Origin: Candidatus Poribacteria bacterium
Lineage (GTDB): Bacteria; Poribacteria; WGA-4E; B28-G17
Reading direction: 5' to 3'
Assembly: GCA_003645735.1 (NCBI GenBank)
Contig: QNBQ01000085.1
Coordinates: 1-6,901, forward strand
DNA: 6,901 nucleotides
The translations under genes were made by a program, and so were the position numbers. Positions 6,085 through 6,901 of this stretch are shown here, piece after piece (positions within the stretch are counted from its first letter, which is position 1; each line of letters starts with the position of its first letter). Under the pieces are notes generated by a model. That model was not told the DNA's origin and did no database searches. It saw only the letters and a program-made list of their open reading frames with translations.

Positions 6085-6901
6085 GGGCATGCGCCACGCC
6101 TTTGAGGTAGGCGGCGAGCCAATCGGCTATCGGCTCCAAGTCGAACGACCTCCACCCGGCCGGATCGCCTATCTGAAAGAGCGTGCAGCCCAGCACGTAA
6201 TCGTCCTTTCTGAGCTCCCGGTCGAACCAGATCAACCACCTCTCGAACCTCGCCTCATCCCCCCTCGCCCTCCAGCCGTCCCTTTCGGGATCGCCCCGCC
6301 TGTCGATCCCTCAGTGAGGATCATCGGCAGGTCGGCCAGCTCGGGATGCTTCCGCCTCAGGTATTCGTAGAAGATCCTGTATCTGAGCGAGGTCCACCTC
6401 TCCTTCGAAGGGTCGGTCGAGTATTCGAGCGAGTAGGCGTGGTAACTCCAGGCACCTCTCAGCTTTTCGGCCTCCCGGAGCGCCGGCAGGAAGGCCTCCA
6501 GCTTCGCCTCGATCTCCCCGACCGTCCCCGGCGGGTTGCCGACCGGTATGCTGCCGACGCACGGCTTGAAGCCGTTCCGGCTCATGATCCTCGCCAGCTC
6601 GACCCAGAACCGGGCGAACCACCTGGCCGTCTCGACCGACTCCCAGGCCGGATACGCCTCGCACTCGTTCGGCCCCTCCAGGTAATCTATGGGCTTCCTG
6701 TCCCGCTCCGAAAGCCTCCCCAAGGCGGGCCTCAGCCCCCTGAGCCAGTAATCCCTCGCCGCCTCGACCGGATCTGCTTCCCTGATGACCCTCGGCCCGG
6801 CGGCCACTATCTTACGGGCGCCGGGGGTGTATCTGCCGATCAGGTGTATCCCCAATTTGCTATCGCTGACCTTCCCCCATCCGATCGACGTCAGAGCAGC
6901 C
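6059..6901 (-). pseudogene. GH-A type glycoside-hydrolase-like TIM-barrel protein, 3' part, frameshifted
   Basis: One frame is open from the right edge to a stop at 6232, and a second (-1) frame continues with sensible protein to a TAA at 6059-6061; the 5' end is outside the window. The first frame holds LGIHLIGRY, YLEGPNECE, AWSYHAYS and PMILTEG. This pattern fits clan GH-A barrels, with an Asn-Glu acid/base after strand 4 (Glu codon 6664-6666) and a nucleophile Glu after strand 7 (codon 6310-6312), about 118 residues apart. The second frame gives RRGDPERDGWRARGD, then YVLGCTLFQIGDPAGW and FDLEPIADWLAAYL, a plausible strand 8 and last helix. One missing G in the GGG at 6308-6310 would join them as LTEG-IDRRGD. 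Without it the product ends in a Gly-rich tail. This may be a sequencing or assembly error, a true mutation, or less likely programmed frameshifting. The substrate is unknown, and no signal peptide can be judged. Confidence 0.72.

Noticed and set aside
6232..6855. A complete 207-residue gene starting at 6855
   Set aside because: The first codon is a TTG in the middle of continuous coding sequence. The same frame stays open to the window edge with family-like sequence (TSIGWGKVSDSKLGIHL), so the true start is outside. The stop at 6232 results from the frameshift.

Overview
This is a compact stretch of GC-rich DNA (high GC by eye) in which every recognisable gene lies on the minus strand, so the window reads right to left. 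The DNA fits an uncultured, possibly thermophilic, bacterium. The hints are many AGG/AGA arginine and ATA isoleucine codons, proteins rich in Glu, Lys and Arg, purine-rich Shine-Dalgarno sites, and a sigma70-like promoter. I cannot name the phylum. A GldA/GldF/GldG-type transporter outside a typical AT-rich Bacteroidetes background points to one of the many other phyla that carry this complex. No intergenic stretch exceeds about 60 bases, and I see no tRNA, rRNA, CRISPR array, insertion sequence or integrase.

Right part (6901 to 6059): the 3' portion of a glycoside-hydrolase-like TIM-barrel gene of the GH-A type, open at the window edge. A one-base frameshift lies right after the putative nucleophile Glu. 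A near-consensus -35/-10 pair sits at its 3' end and points into the next gene.

Middle (6004 to 4200): a Gfo/Idh/MocA-family NAD(P)-dependent dehydrogenase overlaps by 10 bp a queC gene for 7-cyano-7-deazaguanine (preQ0) synthase. The queC start is best placed at 4889, giving 229 residues.

Left part (4139 to 1): four tightly packed genes encode an ABC-2 type transporter of the GldA-GldF-GldG kind. They are an ATPase, a six-helix permease, a membrane-anchored auxiliary protein (ABC_transp_aux) and a membrane-anchored DUF4340 protein that runs off the left edge. Spacings are 3 nt, 3 nt and a 4-nt ATGA overlap, so they are almost certainly co-transcribed and translationally coupled. The ATPase and permease should form the transporter core. 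GldG and the DUF4340 protein should be its partners outside the membrane. The transported substrate is unknown.

Nothing here looks like a clearly new multi-gene system. The points most worth a second look are the frameshift in the hydrolase-like gene, the promoter buried in that gene's end, the archaeal-like queC standing without other queuosine genes, and the two small inverted repeats in the only two non-coding gaps.
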